Assembly (NCBI GenBank): GCA_028820505.1
Contig: JAPPIT010000225.1
Coordinates: 64,356 to 128,355, forward strand
Source: Defluviicoccus sp.
GTDB taxonomy: Bacteria > Pseudomonadota > Alphaproteobacteria > MPNO01
DNA: 64,000 nucleotides
Direction: 5' to 3'
Shown: positions 18,881-32,805 of the stretch, piece by piece
Numbering within the stretch: the stretch's first letter is position 1
How the letters are laid out: each line of letters begins with the position of its first letter
Made by a program: the position numbers and the translations under genes
Notes under the pieces: model-generated
The model's database searches: none
Seen by the model: the letters and a program-made list of their open reading frames with translations, nothing else
Told to the model about the DNA's origin: nothing

Positions 18881-19668
18881 TGCTGGTCGACAGCCATTGC
18901 CACCTCGATTTCGACGCCTTCGATGGCGACCGGGCCGAGGTCCTCGAGCGGGCGTCGGCGGCGGGCGTCGGCCGCGTGGTGACGATCTGCACGCGGCTCA
19001 CCGAGTTCGAACGGGTGCGGGCGCTCGCGCGCGATCACCGGGCGGTCGACTGCTCGGTCGGCATCCATCCGCACAATGTCGAGGACGAGGGAACCGCGGA
19101 GACCGCCCGGCTGGTCGCGCTCGCCGCCGAACCCGAGGTCGTCGGTATCGGCGAGACCGGCCTCGACTTCTACTACGATCACAGCCCGCGCGAAGATCAG
19201 CGCGCCAGCTTTCGCAACCACATCGCAGCCGCGCGCGAGACCGGCCTGCCGCTGATCGTCCACACCCGGGACGCGGACGACGAAACGGCGGCGATTCTTT
19301 CGGAAGAGATGGGCGAGGGGGCATTTCCCGGGGTCATCCACTGCTTCAGCGCCGGCCCCGCGCTCGCCGAAACGGCGATCGAACTCGGGCTTTACATATC
19401 CTTTTCCGGGATCGTGACGTTCAGGAAATCGGACGAATTGCGCGGGATCGCGGCTGAAGTTCCGCTCGATCGCATGCTGGTGGAGACCGATGCGCCCTAT
19501 CTCGCGCCCGTGCCGAGGCGGGGAAAGCGAAACGAGCCCGCCTTCGTCGCCCACACCGCCGCCGCCATCGCCCAAATCAAGGGCATCGACGTGGATGCGA
19601 TTTCTCAACAAACTACAGATAACTTCTTCCGGTTGTTCAGGAAATCGGCTTTCCGCGCCGGCCTATGA
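18880..19668 (+). CDS. TatD family metal-dependent hydrolase
   Basis: MLVDSHCHLDFDAF, GIGETGLDFYYD, VIHCFSAGP, LVETDAPYLAP. Confidence 0.95.
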   Translation: MLVDSHCHLDFDAFDGDRAEVLERASAAGVGRVVTICTRLTEFERVRALARDHRAVDCSVGIHPHNVEDEGTAETARLVALAAEPEVVGIGETGLDFYYDHSPREDQRASFRNHIAAARETGLPLIVHTRDADDETAAILSEEMGEGAFPGVIHCFSAGPALAETAIELGLYISFSGIVTFRKSDELRGIAAEVPLDRMLVETDAPYLAPVPRRGKRNEPAFVAHTAAAIAQIKGIDVDAISQQTTDNFFRLFRKSAFRAGL

Positions 19669-20435
19669 AGGTCACCGTCCTCGGCTGCGGCAGCTCCCAG
19701 GGCGTGCCGATGATCGGCGGCCATTGGGGCGACTGCGACCCCGGCAACCCGCGCAACCGGAGACGACGCCCGTCGATTTTCGTGCAATGGGACGGCGTCA
19801 ACATCCTCGTCGACACGTCGCCCGACCTCCGCGCGCAGGCCCTGGACGCGGGAATCGATCGGATCGACGCCGTCCTGTTCACTCACGCCCATGCCGACCA
19901 CGTGCACGGCATCGACGACCTTCGCGGCATCTGGCGCGGCACCGGGGAGGACATCGACGTCTACGCCGAGCCGGAGGTGCTGGACGAGATCCTGGGCCGG
20001 TTTCCGTACCTGTTCCACGGAATGCGCGGGCCCGAACGCAACTATCCGCCGTTCCTGCGGCCCCACGCCATCGACGGACCGATCGAGACGCAGGGCTTGA
20101 CGATCGTCCCGTTCGAGCAGGACCACGGCATCTGTGCCTCGACGGGCTTCCGCTTCGACGGTTTCGCGTATTCGACCGACGTGGTGCGACTGTCGGAGGA
20201 AAGCCTCGACCTGATCGCCGGCATCGATACCTGGCTCGTCGATTGCCTGCGGCTGCATCGAGCGCATCCCACGCACGCGCACTGGCCGGTGACCAGCGCC
20301 TGGCTCGACCGCGTGCGCCCGCGGCGCGCGGTCCTGACCCACATGAACCATCATGCGGACTACAACGCGATGCAGGCGGCGACGCCCGACGATGTCGAGC
20401 CGGCCTACGATGGAATGCCGATTGAAGTTCCATAA
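19665..20435 (+). CDS. MBL-fold metallo-hydrolase (PhnP-like)
   Basis: MKVTVLGCGSSQGVPMIGG; FTHAHADHVHGIDDLR (HxHxDH). Confidence 0.93.
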   Translation: MKVTVLGCGSSQGVPMIGGHWGDCDPGNPRNRRRRPSIFVQWDGVNILVDTSPDLRAQALDAGIDRIDAVLFTHAHADHVHGIDDLRGIWRGTGEDIDVYAEPEVLDEILGRFPYLFHGMRGPERNYPPFLRPHAIDGPIETQGLTIVPFEQDHGICASTGFRFDGFAYSTDVVRLSEESLDLIAGIDTWLVDCLRLHRAHPTHAHWPVTSAWLDRVRPRRAVLTHMNHHADYNAMQAATPDDVEPAYDGMPIEVP

Positions 20436-20483
20436 GATATATTATGCGACAAATCAGTGCAGGTTCGACCGGGAACGCGGGCG

Positions 20484-21305
20484 ATGAATGAAGCGGACGA
20501 AAAAGAAGACCCCACCCCTATCGAAGCGCTCCTGGCGCTGATGACCCGGCTGAGGGACCGCGAGAACGGTTGCCCCTGGGACGCGGTGCAGACTTTCGCG
20601 ACGATCGCGCCGTACACGATCGAGGAAGCCTACGAGGTGGCGGACGCGATCGCCCGGGAGGATCTCACGGGTCTCGAGGAAGAGCTTGGAGACCTCCTCC
20701 TCCAGGTCGTCTTTCACGCCGAGATGGCGCGCGAGGCCGGCGCCTTCGACTTCGATTCGGTCGCCCGCAAGATCACAGACAAGATGCACCGGCGGCATCC
20801 TCACGTCTTCGGCGACGCTGCGAAGAACGGCGACCTGCGCCCGGCCTGGGAAGCGATGAAGGCACGGGAACGGCGGGACAAGGCGGGAACGAAGGCCGCG
20901 CGGTCGAGCGCGCTCGATGGGGTGGCGTTCGCCCTGCCCGCCCTGATGCGCGCCCGGAAGCTTCAGGAACGCGCGGCCCGCGTCGGTTTCGACTGGCCGG
21001 ACATGGCATCGACCCTCGCCAAGGTCGATGAAGAGCTCGACGAGTTGAAGGGTGCAATCGGTGACGATGGCGGCAAGGCCGAGCTCGCGGAGGAGATCGG
21101 CGATCTGTTATTCGCCTGCGTCAACGTCGCCCGGCGGCTCGGTATCGATCCGGAAGAGGCTCTGCGCGGCTGCAACGACAAATTCGTGCGCCGTTTCAGC
21201 TATGTAGAAGACGAACTTGCCAGAACAGGAAAGGCGCCGGAAGATTCGACGCTCGAAGAAATGGACGCGCTCTGGGAGGACGCCAAGACGCGCGAGCGCG
21301 CCTAG
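20484..21305 (+). CDS. mazG: nucleoside triphosphate pyrophosphohydrolase
   Basis: MTRLRDRENGCPWDAVQTFATIAPYTIEEAYEVADAI; EELGDLLLQVVFHAEMA. Confidence 0.95.
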   Translation: MNEADEKEDPTPIEALLALMTRLRDRENGCPWDAVQTFATIAPYTIEEAYEVADAIAREDLTGLEEELGDLLLQVVFHAEMAREAGAFDFDSVARKITDKMHRRHPHVFGDAAKNGDLRPAWEAMKARERRDKAGTKAARSSALDGVAFALPALMRARKLQERAARVGFDWPDMASTLAKVDEELDELKGAIGDDGGKAELAEEIGDLLFACVNVARRLGIDPEEALRGCNDKFVRRFSYVEDELARTGKAPEDSTLEEMDALWEDAKTRERA

Positions 21306-21317
21306 GACTCATCCCGG

Positions 21318-22190
21318 TCAGTCCTCGCTCAGCAGGATCATCAGGCTCGACGTGTCGTAGCGGTTGCCGCCGCGGGCCTGGACGTGCTTGTAAAACTGAT
21401 CGACCACCGCGGTCAGCGGAAGGCGGGCGCCGTTCCGGTCCCCCTCCTCCAGCGCGATGCCGAGATCCTTGCGCATCCAGTCGACCGCGAAGCCGTAATC
21501 GTATTTCCCGGCGAGCATCGTCGCCGCCCGGTTTTCCATCTGCCAGGACTGCGCGGCGCCGCCTGAGATGACCTCGACCGCGCGTTCGGCGTCGAGCCCC
21601 GCGCGGACCGCGAAGTTGAGGCCTTCCGACAGCCCCTGAACGATGCCCGCGATGCATATCTGGTTGACCATCTTGGTGAGCTGGCCGTTTCCGGCCGGCC
21701 CCATGTGGACGATGGTGCGTCCGTAGGCGCCCATCACGGGCTCGGCGCGGGCGAACGCCGCGTCGTCGCCGCCGACCATGATCGTCAGCACGCCGTTCTC
21801 GGCCCCCGCCTGGCCGCCGGACACCGGGGCGTCGAGAAAGCCGATGCCGGCGTCCTTCGCCGCCGCGTCGACCTCGCGCGCGACGGTCGCCGACGTCGTG
21901 GTGTGGTCGACCAGCACCGTCCCCTCGCCCATCCCGGCGAGCGCGCCGTCCGGACCCAGGATCACGGCGCGGAGGTCGTCGTCGTTGCCGACGCAGGAGA
22001 ACACGAAGTCGGCGCCGTCCGCGGCTGCCGCCGGCGTCGCGGCGCTCTTGCCCCCGTGCTGTCCGGTCCAGCTCTCCGCCTTCGCGGCGGTTCGGTTGTA
22101 GACGGTGACGTCATGGCCCTTGGCCGCCAGATGCCCGGCCATCGGAAAGCCCATCACGCCAAGCCCCAGGAATGCGACGGATGCGGTCAT
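21318..22190 (-). CDS. NAD(P)-dependent oxidoreductase, 3-hydroxyisobutyrate dehydrogenase/tartronate semialdehyde reductase family
   Basis: VAFLGLGVMGFPMAGHLAAKGHDVTVYNR; FLDAPVSGGQAGAENGVLTIMVGG; start set at internal ATG. Confidence 0.92.
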   Translation of the reverse strand: MTASVAFLGLGVMGFPMAGHLAAKGHDVTVYNRTAAKAESWTGQHGGKSAATPAAAADGADFVFSCVGNDDDLRAVILGPDGALAGMGEGTVLVDHTTTSATVAREVDAAAKDAGIGFLDAPVSGGQAGAENGVLTIMVGGDDAAFARAEPVMGAYGRTIVHMGPAGNGQLTKMVNQICIAGIVQGLSEGLNFAVRAGLDAERAVEVISGGAAQSWQMENRAATMLAGKYDYGFAVDWMRKDLGIALEEGDRNGARLPLTAVVDQFYKHVQARGGNRYDTSSLMILLSED

Positions 22191-22266
22191 CGGATGCCCT
22201 GCCCCAGTTCTTCGTGGATGCGCCGGATCATAGGGAGAGCCCGGAGGCCGGGCAATCCGGGTCGGC

Positions 22267-23061
22267 TCACATGCCGAGCGAGCGTCGAATTCGCGGCGCG
22301 AGGCCGGCCCAGATCCGCTTCGTCGGCGCCAGCAGCAGGCCCTCCTGGTTCTTGCGGCCCGGCCGGTAGGCGCTGCCGTCGACGCAGGCGCTGTAACCGC
22401 CCGCTTCGGCATGAAGGAGCTGGCCGGCCGCGTGGTCCCACGGCTTCAGGCTTCGGTAGAACGCGAAATGCGTCCGCCCCTCCCCCAGCGCCAGATAGTC
22501 GAAGCCGCAGCATTTGTTGTAGGTGCGCGCCCGGAAACGGCCGCTGAAGGTCTTGTCCTTGTTGAGGCGCCAGCCGAAGGCGCCGGTCATCTCGGCGTCC
22601 GGCACGGGTTGGGCCACGCGGAGCCGGTCTCCGTCCCGCCAGGCACCTCCCCCGCGCTCCGCCACCGCGATCGATCCGGTCACCGGATCGTATATCCATC
22701 CGGCGACGGTCTCGCCGTCGACCGCCAGCGCGATCATCACCGCGAAGCAGGCCTTCCCCTCGGAGAAATTGGCCGTGCCGTCGATCGGGTCGACCACCCA
22801 GACCGGTCCCGGCCGGTTGAGCGCATCCAGCGTTTCCGGCGCTTTTTCCGAGGCCTCCTCCGCGACGATGCCGGAGCCCGGAAGGATCGCGGCGAGCCCG
22901 TCGGAGAGCGCCGCCTCCGCTCTTTCGTCCGCCACCGTAACGACCGCGCCGGAGCGCTTCTCCCAGGACTCGCGGTCGCCGAGAGCGCGAAAGCGAGGCA
23001 GGATCTCGGCTTCCGCCACGCTGCGCATCAGTCCGGTGACGGCGTCGATGTCGACGTTCAT
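22267..23061 (-). CDS. inositol monophosphatase family protein
   Basis: GIVAEE; VWVVDPIDGTANFSEG. Confidence 0.92.
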   Translation of the reverse strand: MNVDIDAVTGLMRSVAEAEILPRFRALGDRESWEKRSGAVVTVADERAEAALSDGLAAILPGSGIVAEEASEKAPETLDALNRPGPVWVVDPIDGTANFSEGKACFAVMIALAVDGETVAGWIYDPVTGSIAVAERGGGAWRDGDRLRVAQPVPDAEMTGAFGWRLNKDKTFSGRFRARTYNKCCGFDYLALGEGRTHFAFYRSLKPWDHAAGQLLHAEAGGYSACVDGSAYRPGRKNQEGLLLAPTKRIWAGLAPRIRRSLGM

Positions 23062-23128
23062 CGGGGTACCCGGCAGGTTCGGCGACCCGAGGGTTAGTGC
23101 GGCGGCGGCGCGATGGCAACCGAATAAG

Positions 23129-23152
23129 AAGGGCCGCCCTGGGGCGGCCCTT
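23129..23152 (-). terminator. probable intrinsic terminator downstream of groEL
   Basis: 10-bp perfect inverted repeat AAGGGCCGCC-CTGG-GGCGGCCCTT, followed by TTCTTATT when read on the minus strand. Confidence 0.7.
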
Positions 23153-23199
23153 CCCTACTCCACGCCCGGCCGGTACGCGCGGCCGGCTTGAAAAGACAG

Positions 23200-24852
<1,653 letters not shown>

Positions 24853-25140
24853 TTACTCGATGATGCCCATGATGTCGGACTCCTTCATGATGAGGAGGTC
24901 CTTGCCATCGATTTTCACTTCCGTGCCGGACCACTTTCCGTAAAGGATCCGGTCGCCCGCCTTGACGTCGAGCGCGGTGACCTTGCCGTCCTCGGAGCGC
25001 GCTCCGTTCCCGGCGGCGACGATCATCCCCTCCATCGGCTTTTCCTTCGCCGTGTCGGGGATGATGATGCCGCCGGCCGTCTTCTCCTCGGCATCCAGCG
25101 GCTCAACCAGCACACGATCGTGCAGTGGCCTGAGTTTCAT
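24853..25140 (-). CDS. groES: co-chaperone GroES
   Basis: [35 protein letters not shown]; internal ATG of ORF 24853..25188. Confidence 0.97.
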   Translation of the reverse strand: MKLRPLHDRVLVEPLDAEEKTAGGIIIPDTAKEKPMEGMIVAAGNGARSEDGKVTALDVKAGDRILYGKWSGTEVKIDGKDLLIMKESDIMGIIE

Positions 25141-25236
25141 TCCAAAACCTCCTGACTGGTCGAATGTCCCGGCGCGGCGGTAGCGCACGTCGCGCGACCC
25201 CGCATTCCGGATGAACGGAAGAGAGCGCCAACGGTG

Positions 25237-25263
25237 TTAGCACTCCCCCCTGTTGAGTGCTAA
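25237..25263 (-). promoter_or_regulatory. CIRCE element (HrcA operator)
   Basis: Exact TTAGCACTC-N9-GAGTGCTAA (TTAGCACTC CCCCCTGTT GAGTGCTAA) about 100 bp upstream of groES. Confidence 0.96.
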
Positions 25264-25327
25264 CAAACTAGGCATCCGATCGGCGCCTGTCAACGGTGTC
25301 GAGGAAATTCGCCGGCCGGTGGGAATA

Positions 25328-26665
25328 TCAGCCGTCGTCCCGGCGGAAACGCTCAAGACGTCCAAGGTGGGCGGGATCGAGCCCGACCCGGATATGCGCG
25401 CGAAGCCCGTCGTCCCTGCGGCTGAGCACCTCGCCGTAACGGTAGAGCCAGGCCAGCCGCGCGCCGTCGGCGAGGTCGACCTCGAGGTCGACGATCTTTC
25501 GCCGGGACCCGAACGCCGATTCGAGCCGATGCATCAGCCCCTCGACCCCCTCCCCCGTCAGCACCGAAACCGGGACCGCATCGTTGCGACCCGCCGCCAG
25601 ACCGGACAGGAGCGACCGCTCTTCCGGAGCGAGCTTGTCGATCTTGTTGTGCACCTCGACAAGAATTCCGTCGTCGGCGTCGATGCCGAGTTGGGAGAGC
25701 ACGTCGCCGACGTCGCGGCATTGGGCGTCGCTGTCCGGGTGGGCGACATCGCGGACATGGACGATCAGGTCGGCGTCCCGCACCTCCTCCAGGGTCGCCC
25801 GGAAGGCCGCGATCAGCATCGTCGGCAGTTGCGACACGAACCCGACGGTATCGGACAGGATGACCCGTCTTCCCGACGGCAGATCGAGTCCCCGCATGGT
25901 GGGGTCGAGGGTGGCGAAAAGGAGGTCTTCGGCGGCGACCTGCGAGTCCGTCAGACGGTTGAACAGCGTCGACTTGCCGGCGTTGGTGTAACCGACCAGC
26001 GCGGCCACCGGATACGGCACCCGGCGCCGCGCGGCGCGGTGCAGTCCCCTCGTCCGTTTCACCGTGTCCAGTTCGCGGCGGATTCGCACGATCCGCTCGT
26101 CGATCTGGCGGCGGTCCGCCTCGATCTGGGTTTCGCCGGGTCCGCCCATGAAACCGCGCCCGCCGCGCTGGCGCTCGAGATGCGTCCAGCTTCTTACAAG
26201 CCGGCTCCGCTGATAGGTCAGGTGCGCGAGCTCGACCTGGAGAACGCCCTCCCGGGTGCTCGCGCGCGCGCCGAAAATTTCGAGGATCAGCCCGGTGCGA
26301 TCGATGACCTTGCAGTGCCAGGCGCGTTCGAGATTGCGCTGCTGGACCGGGGTCAGCGCGGCATCCACGCAGATCAGATCGACCTCGAGCGCCTCGACCG
26401 TCTCGCTGAGCGCCTCCACGCTCCCGGCGCCGAAATAGGTCGACGGACGGCGCCGGGGCAGCGCGATCCGTTGGGCATGGACCACGTCCAGCCCGATCGC
26501 TCCGGCAAGACCCACCGCCTCTTCGAGCCTGGCATCGGGGCTTCGCGAATCGCCGCCGCGGCTCTTCGCATGGGGATGGATGACGACGGCGCGCCCGGTC
26601 GCCGCCGAGCCGTTTTTCCCGTCCGGACTATTCCGCAGCGTGTTCGGCCTCGCGCTTCTCGTCAT
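25328..26665 (-). CDS. hflX: GTPase HflX
   Basis: [49 protein letters not shown]; overlaps hfq. Confidence 0.95.
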   Translation of the reverse strand: MTRSARPNTLRNSPDGKNGSAATGRAVVIHPHAKSRGGDSRSPDARLEEAVGLAGAIGLDVVHAQRIALPRRRPSTYFGAGSVEALSETVEALEVDLICVDAALTPVQQRNLERAWHCKVIDRTGLILEIFGARASTREGVLQVELAHLTYQRSRLVRSWTHLERQRGGRGFMGGPGETQIEADRRQIDERIVRIRRELDTVKRTRGLHRAARRRVPYPVAALVGYTNAGKSTLFNRLTDSQVAAEDLLFATLDPTMRGLDLPSGRRVILSDTVGFVSQLPTMLIAAFRATLEEVRDADLIVHVRDVAHPDSDAQCRDVGDVLSQLGIDADDGILVEVHNKIDKLAPEERSLLSGLAAGRNDAVPVSVLTGEGVEGLMHRLESAFGSRRKIVDLEVDLADGARLAWLYRYGEVLSRRDDGLRAHIRVGLDPAHLGRLERFRRDDG

Positions 26666-26885
26666 AGAGCTGTACCGGCGCGACCGGCATCACCGTCGAA
26701 ATGGCATGCTTGTAAACAAGCTGCGAATGCCCGTCGCGGCGCAGCAGAACGCAGAAATTGTCGAACCAGGTGACTATGCCCTGCAATTTGACGCCGTTGA
26801 CCAGAAAGACCGTGACCGGCGTCTTGTTCTTCCTGATGTGGTTGAGGAACGTGTCCTGGAGGTTTTGGGATTTTTCCGATGACAT
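26628..26885 (-). CDS. hfq: RNA chaperone Hfq
   Basis: [67 protein letters not shown]. Confidence 0.97.
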   Translation of the reverse strand: MSSEKSQNLQDTFLNHIRKNKTPVTVFLVNGVKLQGIVTWFDNFCVLLRRDGHSQLVYKHAISTVMPVAPVQLYDEKREAEHAAE

Positions 26886-27012
26886 TTTGGGTCCCGCTCT
26901 CTTCGAGTCTTGACTTCGAACCGTTGACGGCGGGACGCGACATGCGCACCCCGCCAACACACACAATCGCGGGATGATTACCGCAAAACCCGCGCGGGGG
27001 AAATAACCGTAG

Positions 27013-27672
27013 TCAAAGGCTTGCGATATGGCGGCCAAGGTCGGCGCAGCGGACGAAATGCGCATCCGGCGGAAACCCGGCGAACTCCGCGTCCCCCGGC
27101 GGCTCTTCCCGCACCAGTATTCCCGTGCAGTCGGCCCTGTGTGCGCATTCGAGGTCGATCGCGGTGTCTCCCACGAACCAGACATCGGCGCCGCGCTCCA
27201 CGCCGCTGCCCGACAGCGCGAGCTCGACGGGCTCGGTCGCGGGCTTGTCGCGCGCGGCATCGGTCGCTCCCACCAGGCGAAAAAAATGGCGGTCCCAGCC
27301 GAGATGGGCCGCCTCGCGCCGCAGATTCCGGCCCATCTTGTTGCTGACCACGCTGAGGCAGACCCCTCTGTCGACGAGCAGGACGATCAGCGCTTCCGCG
27401 CCGTCGCACACGGTCAACCGTTCCAGGTGGATCGCGTCGAAACGCCGGTAGAAGATCTCCCGCGCCTCCTCCCAGCGCGCGCCGAACAGCGGCGGAAAGG
27501 CCTCGCGGAGCGATCGTCGGACGCGTCCGCGCGTCTCTTCCGGCGACCACGGTTCATGCCCCATCGCCCGGAGCGTCTCGTTCATCGAGTCGTGGATTAC
27601 CGGCCAGGTATCGACCAGCGTGTTGTCCCAGTCGAAGATCACCGCGCGGGGAAGGCGGTCGAGCGCGCTCAT
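27013..27672 (-). CDS. HAD family hydrolase (phosphoglycolate phosphatase-like)
   Basis: [38 protein letters not shown]. Confidence 0.9.
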   Translation of the reverse strand: MSALDRLPRAVIFDWDNTLVDTWPVIHDSMNETLRAMGHEPWSPEETRGRVRRSLREAFPPLFGARWEEAREIFYRRFDAIHLERLTVCDGAEALIVLLVDRGVCLSVVSNKMGRNLRREAAHLGWDRHFFRLVGATDAARDKPATEPVELALSGSGVERGADVWFVGDTAIDLECAHRADCTGILVREEPPGDAEFAGFPPDAHFVRCADLGRHIASL

Positions 27673-27681
27673 TCCGCGCGC

Positions 27682-29058
27682 TCAGAAATAGTCGGGGCGC
27701 ACCGAGAACAATCGCTCGACGTGCTTGATCGCGTTCCTCGCGACGAACATCACGATTCGGTCCTGGATTCGCAGCACGGTGGAGGCGCGCGGGATCACCA
27801 CCTTGCCGTCCCGGACGATGGCCCCGATGAGAACGTCGGAAGGCAACCCCGCGTCGCGGATGGCGTGGCCGGCGAGGTCCGAAGACTCGTGAAGCTCGGC
27901 CTCCATGATTTCGCCGATGCCCTGGGGCAGGGCGTGCACGGCGCGAATGCGGCCGCGCCGGACGTGCTGGAGGACGGTCGAGACGGTAATCGCGTGGGGA
28001 TTCACCACCACGTCCACCCCGAGCGTGCTGATCAGCGGGGCATAGTTCATGTTGTTGATCAGGGTGACCGCCCGTCCCGCGCCGTGCCGCTTGGCGAGAA
28101 GCGAAGCGAGCACATTGGTTTCGTCGTCGTTGGTGACCGCCACGATCGCCTCCGCGGTCGGCACGTTCGCCTCGTTGAGGATTTCCGGATCCAGCGCGTC
28201 GCCGTTAAGGACCGTCACCCCGCCAAGCTCCACGGCGGCGTGTTCCGCCCGGACCCTGTTCGCTTCGATGATCTTGGCCCTGACGGACGGATGTTCCTCG
28301 CGAATCAGGCCGGCGAGGAAACGGCCGACATGCCCGGCGCCCGCGATCACCATACGCCTGATCTCGGGTTCCTCGTGCCCGAACACGGTCATCGCCCGGC
28401 CGACATGGTCGTTGTCGGCGATGAAATAGACCTCGTCTCCCGCCAGCATCTGGTCGTCGGCCGTCGGCACCAGCGTCGCATCGCCCCGGTTGATTCCCAC
28501 GACGACGATGTTGAGGTCGGGAAAGATTCCGGTGAGCTGGCGCAAAGGGGTATTGATCACCGGACAGTCCTCGCCGCACCGCACGGCGATCGCCCGCACC
28601 ATGCCGTCGGCGAGCGAGATGGAATCGATCGCCCCGGGGACGAACAGGCGGCGCAGGATCGCGCGGGCGACCTCGAGCTCGGGCGAGATGATGACGTCGA
28701 TCGGCATGTGGTCGCGGCTGAACAGGTCCGCCCAGATCTGGTGCAGATAGGACTGCGCGCGAATGCGGGCGATCTTGGTCGGGACGTCGAACAGCGAATG
28801 CGCCACCTGGCAGGCCACCATGTTGACCTCGTCGGCCTGGGTGACCGCGATGATCATGTCGGAATCGCCGGCGGCCGCCCGCTCGAGAACGTCGGGATGG
28901 GACGCAAATCCGGCCAGCGTCCGTACATCCAGCGCGTTACCGACCTGGCGCGAGAGGTCCTCAGACTGGTCGATCACCGTGACGTCGTTGCCTTCGGAGG
29001 CCAGCTGGCGCGCGATGTGGTAGCCGACCTGGCCGGCGCCGCAAACGATCACCTTCAT
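27682..29058 (-). CDS. trkA: Trk system potassium transporter peripheral NAD-binding protein TrkA
   Basis: MKVIVCGAGQVGYHIARQLASEGNDVTVIDQ; two RCK_N/RCK_C modules (second begins MVIAGAGHVGRFLAG). Confidence 0.95.
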   Translation of the reverse strand: MKVIVCGAGQVGYHIARQLASEGNDVTVIDQSEDLSRQVGNALDVRTLAGFASHPDVLERAAAGDSDMIIAVTQADEVNMVACQVAHSLFDVPTKIARIRAQSYLHQIWADLFSRDHMPIDVIISPELEVARAILRRLFVPGAIDSISLADGMVRAIAVRCGEDCPVINTPLRQLTGIFPDLNIVVVGINRGDATLVPTADDQMLAGDEVYFIADNDHVGRAMTVFGHEEPEIRRMVIAGAGHVGRFLAGLIREEHPSVRAKIIEANRVRAEHAAVELGGVTVLNGDALDPEILNEANVPTAEAIVAVTNDDETNVLASLLAKRHGAGRAVTLINNMNYAPLISTLGVDVVVNPHAITVSTVLQHVRRGRIRAVHALPQGIGEIMEAELHESSDLAGHAIRDAGLPSDVLIGAIVRDGKVVIPRASTVLRIQDRIVMFVARNAIKHVERLFSVRPDYF

Positions 29059-29116
29059 CGAACTGGATTCCGACCTTCGTGGAAGGGGTTGGACGCAAGA
29101 ATTATCGCGTGCGGGT

Positions 29117-30491
<1,375 letters not shown>

Positions 30492-30502
<11 letters not shown>

Positions 30503-32750
30503 CGCTGGGTCCCCCAGGCTGTTCCTGGCCGGCCGAACGTATCAGACTGCCACCCTCCCCTTCCTTTGGGAAGACCAGACGGGCGCGCGCGCCCCCTCCC
30601 GGCGCCGCTTCGAGGGTTACGTCGCCGTTATGGTCTTCCATGATTTTCCTGACGATCGCGAGCCCCAGCCCGGTGCCCTTCTCCCGTGTCGTTACATAGG
30701 GCTCCGTCAACCGTTCGCGAGCCGCGTCGGGAAGGCCGCGACCGTTGTCCTCGACCGAGACGACGACGGAATCCCCGTGCTCCGCGACCGCGACCTCGAT
30801 CCGGCCGCGGCCCGCCCCCTCCCCGCAACCCTGGATCGCCTCGACGGCATTCTTCAGCAGATTCGAAAGCGCGCGCGCCACAAGCCCGCCGTCGCACTTC
30901 ACGACCAACGGATCCGCTGGCAGGTTCGCCTCGAAAGCTATCTCGGGATGCGCCTCCCTGTAGAGCGCAAGCTCGACACGGCACAAATCGCCGATATCGC
31001 TCGCCGCGAGGACGGCGGCCGGCATGCGCGCGAAGTCGGAGAACTCATCGACCATTCTCCCGATGTTCCCGACGTGGCGGATGATGGTTTCCGTGTAGTC
31101 GTCGAAGGACTTCGGATCGCTCTCGATTTCATCCAGGTACTTCCGGCGCAGCCGCTCGGCGGACAGCTGGATCGGCGTCAGAGGGTTCTTGATCTCGTGG
31201 GCAATGCGGCGCGCGACATCCGACCAGGCGGCCTTCCGCTGGGCGGCGAGCAGTTCGGTGATGTCGTTGAAGGTGACCACGAAGCCGACGATGGCGTCGT
31301 CCTTCAGGTCGGCGGTAACGCGGACGAAGAGGGTTCTCGCGCCCTCGTCGCGCTTCAGCTCGACCTCGGACTCCGCCATTCCGTCCGGTCTGATCCTCGC
31401 ATTCGCGAGCAGCGCGCTCATGCCCGGCACCAGCAGCGCGAGGGGCGCGCCCAGGCGTTCGTCCAAGTCCCGGGAAAGCAGTTCGGAAGCGAGTCTGTTG
31501 GCGACGTTGATCCGTCCGGAACGGTCGAGTCCCACCACGCCCGCCGAGACCCCGGACAGCACGGTCTCGATGAAATGGCGCCTCGTTTCGAGTTGGCGAT
31601 TGGCTTCGAGAAGTTCGTCTCGCTGCGTTTCGAGTTGGTCGGTCATGCGATTGAAGGCGTTGGTCAACGAGCCGATTTCGTCCCGGTCCCCGCTTTCCTC
31701 GACCCTGGTCGACAAGTCGCCGCCGCGTACGCGTTCCGCCGCCGCCGCGAGCGCCGTTACGGGTCCCGCCAGCCGGGTCGCGAAGGTAAGGCCGGCCCAG
31801 GTCGCCGCCATGAGGAGGAGAAGAGCCACGAGCACGAACATCATCGCGAACGTGATTTCGAACGTATGCCGCTGGCCTTCGAGCGACTGGTACTCGGCGA
31901 CCGCTTTCCGGGTTTGGGCGATGTGGTCCAGGACCTTCGGTTCGACGAAACGGCTGATATACAGAAATGCGTTGATCGCGCCGTCGAGCTTGACGATTGC
32001 GCGCATCCGGTCTTCCGTACCGCTCGCGAGAACCACCAGCTCACCGCGCTGCACCTTCTCCATCGCCGAGGGTGGAATCGGCGCCAGGTCGAGCACGAAG
32101 CTCAGACTCCAGCGGGCGATCACCCGTCCCGTCCCGTCGAAGACATAGGCTTCGCTAAGATTTCGCAGGAGGCCCTGCGCCGCCATCATTTCGTTGAACT
32201 TGGCGGGCTGGGCCCACAGCCTGGGCGCGGCCCGGTTGACGTCCCGCGCGATTGCCAGGATGTCGCCCTGGATCACCTTCTGGTGCTCGCGCAGATAGGA
32301 CTCCGCCACGATCGACGCCTCGTCCAGCGCGGTCTGAACGCGGTCGCTGAACCAGGCCTGGACACCCAGGCTGAAGAAGACCGCGGAAAAGACCGAGACG
32401 ATAATCGCCGGGACAAGGGCGATCAGGCTGAACCAGAGAACGAGCCGGCTGTGCAATTTGGAGCCGAGAGAACCTCGCCTACGCGCGATCCAGATCCGGG
32501 CCACGCGCCCGGCGACGATCGCTCCCAGCGCCAGGAACAGCACCAGATCGACGTTGAGCAGGATGAGCAGCGCCCGGGGATCGGCAAAAATCGGCAGCGA
32601 GCCCGTGAGCGCCGCGTAAGTCACCAGTGCGGAACCGAGCGAAGCCACGGCAAGGACCACCGCCAGCCGTCGCCCAAGCCGGTACCGTCCCGCCCATTCG
32701 ACGAGCCGCACGGCCCCGGGCGCATCCAGTGCCGCCGATTTATTCGCCAT
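30492..32750 (-). CDS. ntrY: NtrY-family sensor histidine kinase
   Basis: N-terminal TM segments, HAMP, PAS, RRIAHEIKNPLTPIQLSAERLRRKY H-box, DNGRGLPD / GTGLGLAIV ATPase motifs. Confidence 0.95.
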
Positions 32751-32805
32751 CTCGCGTCGAACCGGTTAACCGCTCCTGCCGGGGCCACGATCCCGGCGGG
32801 CCGCC

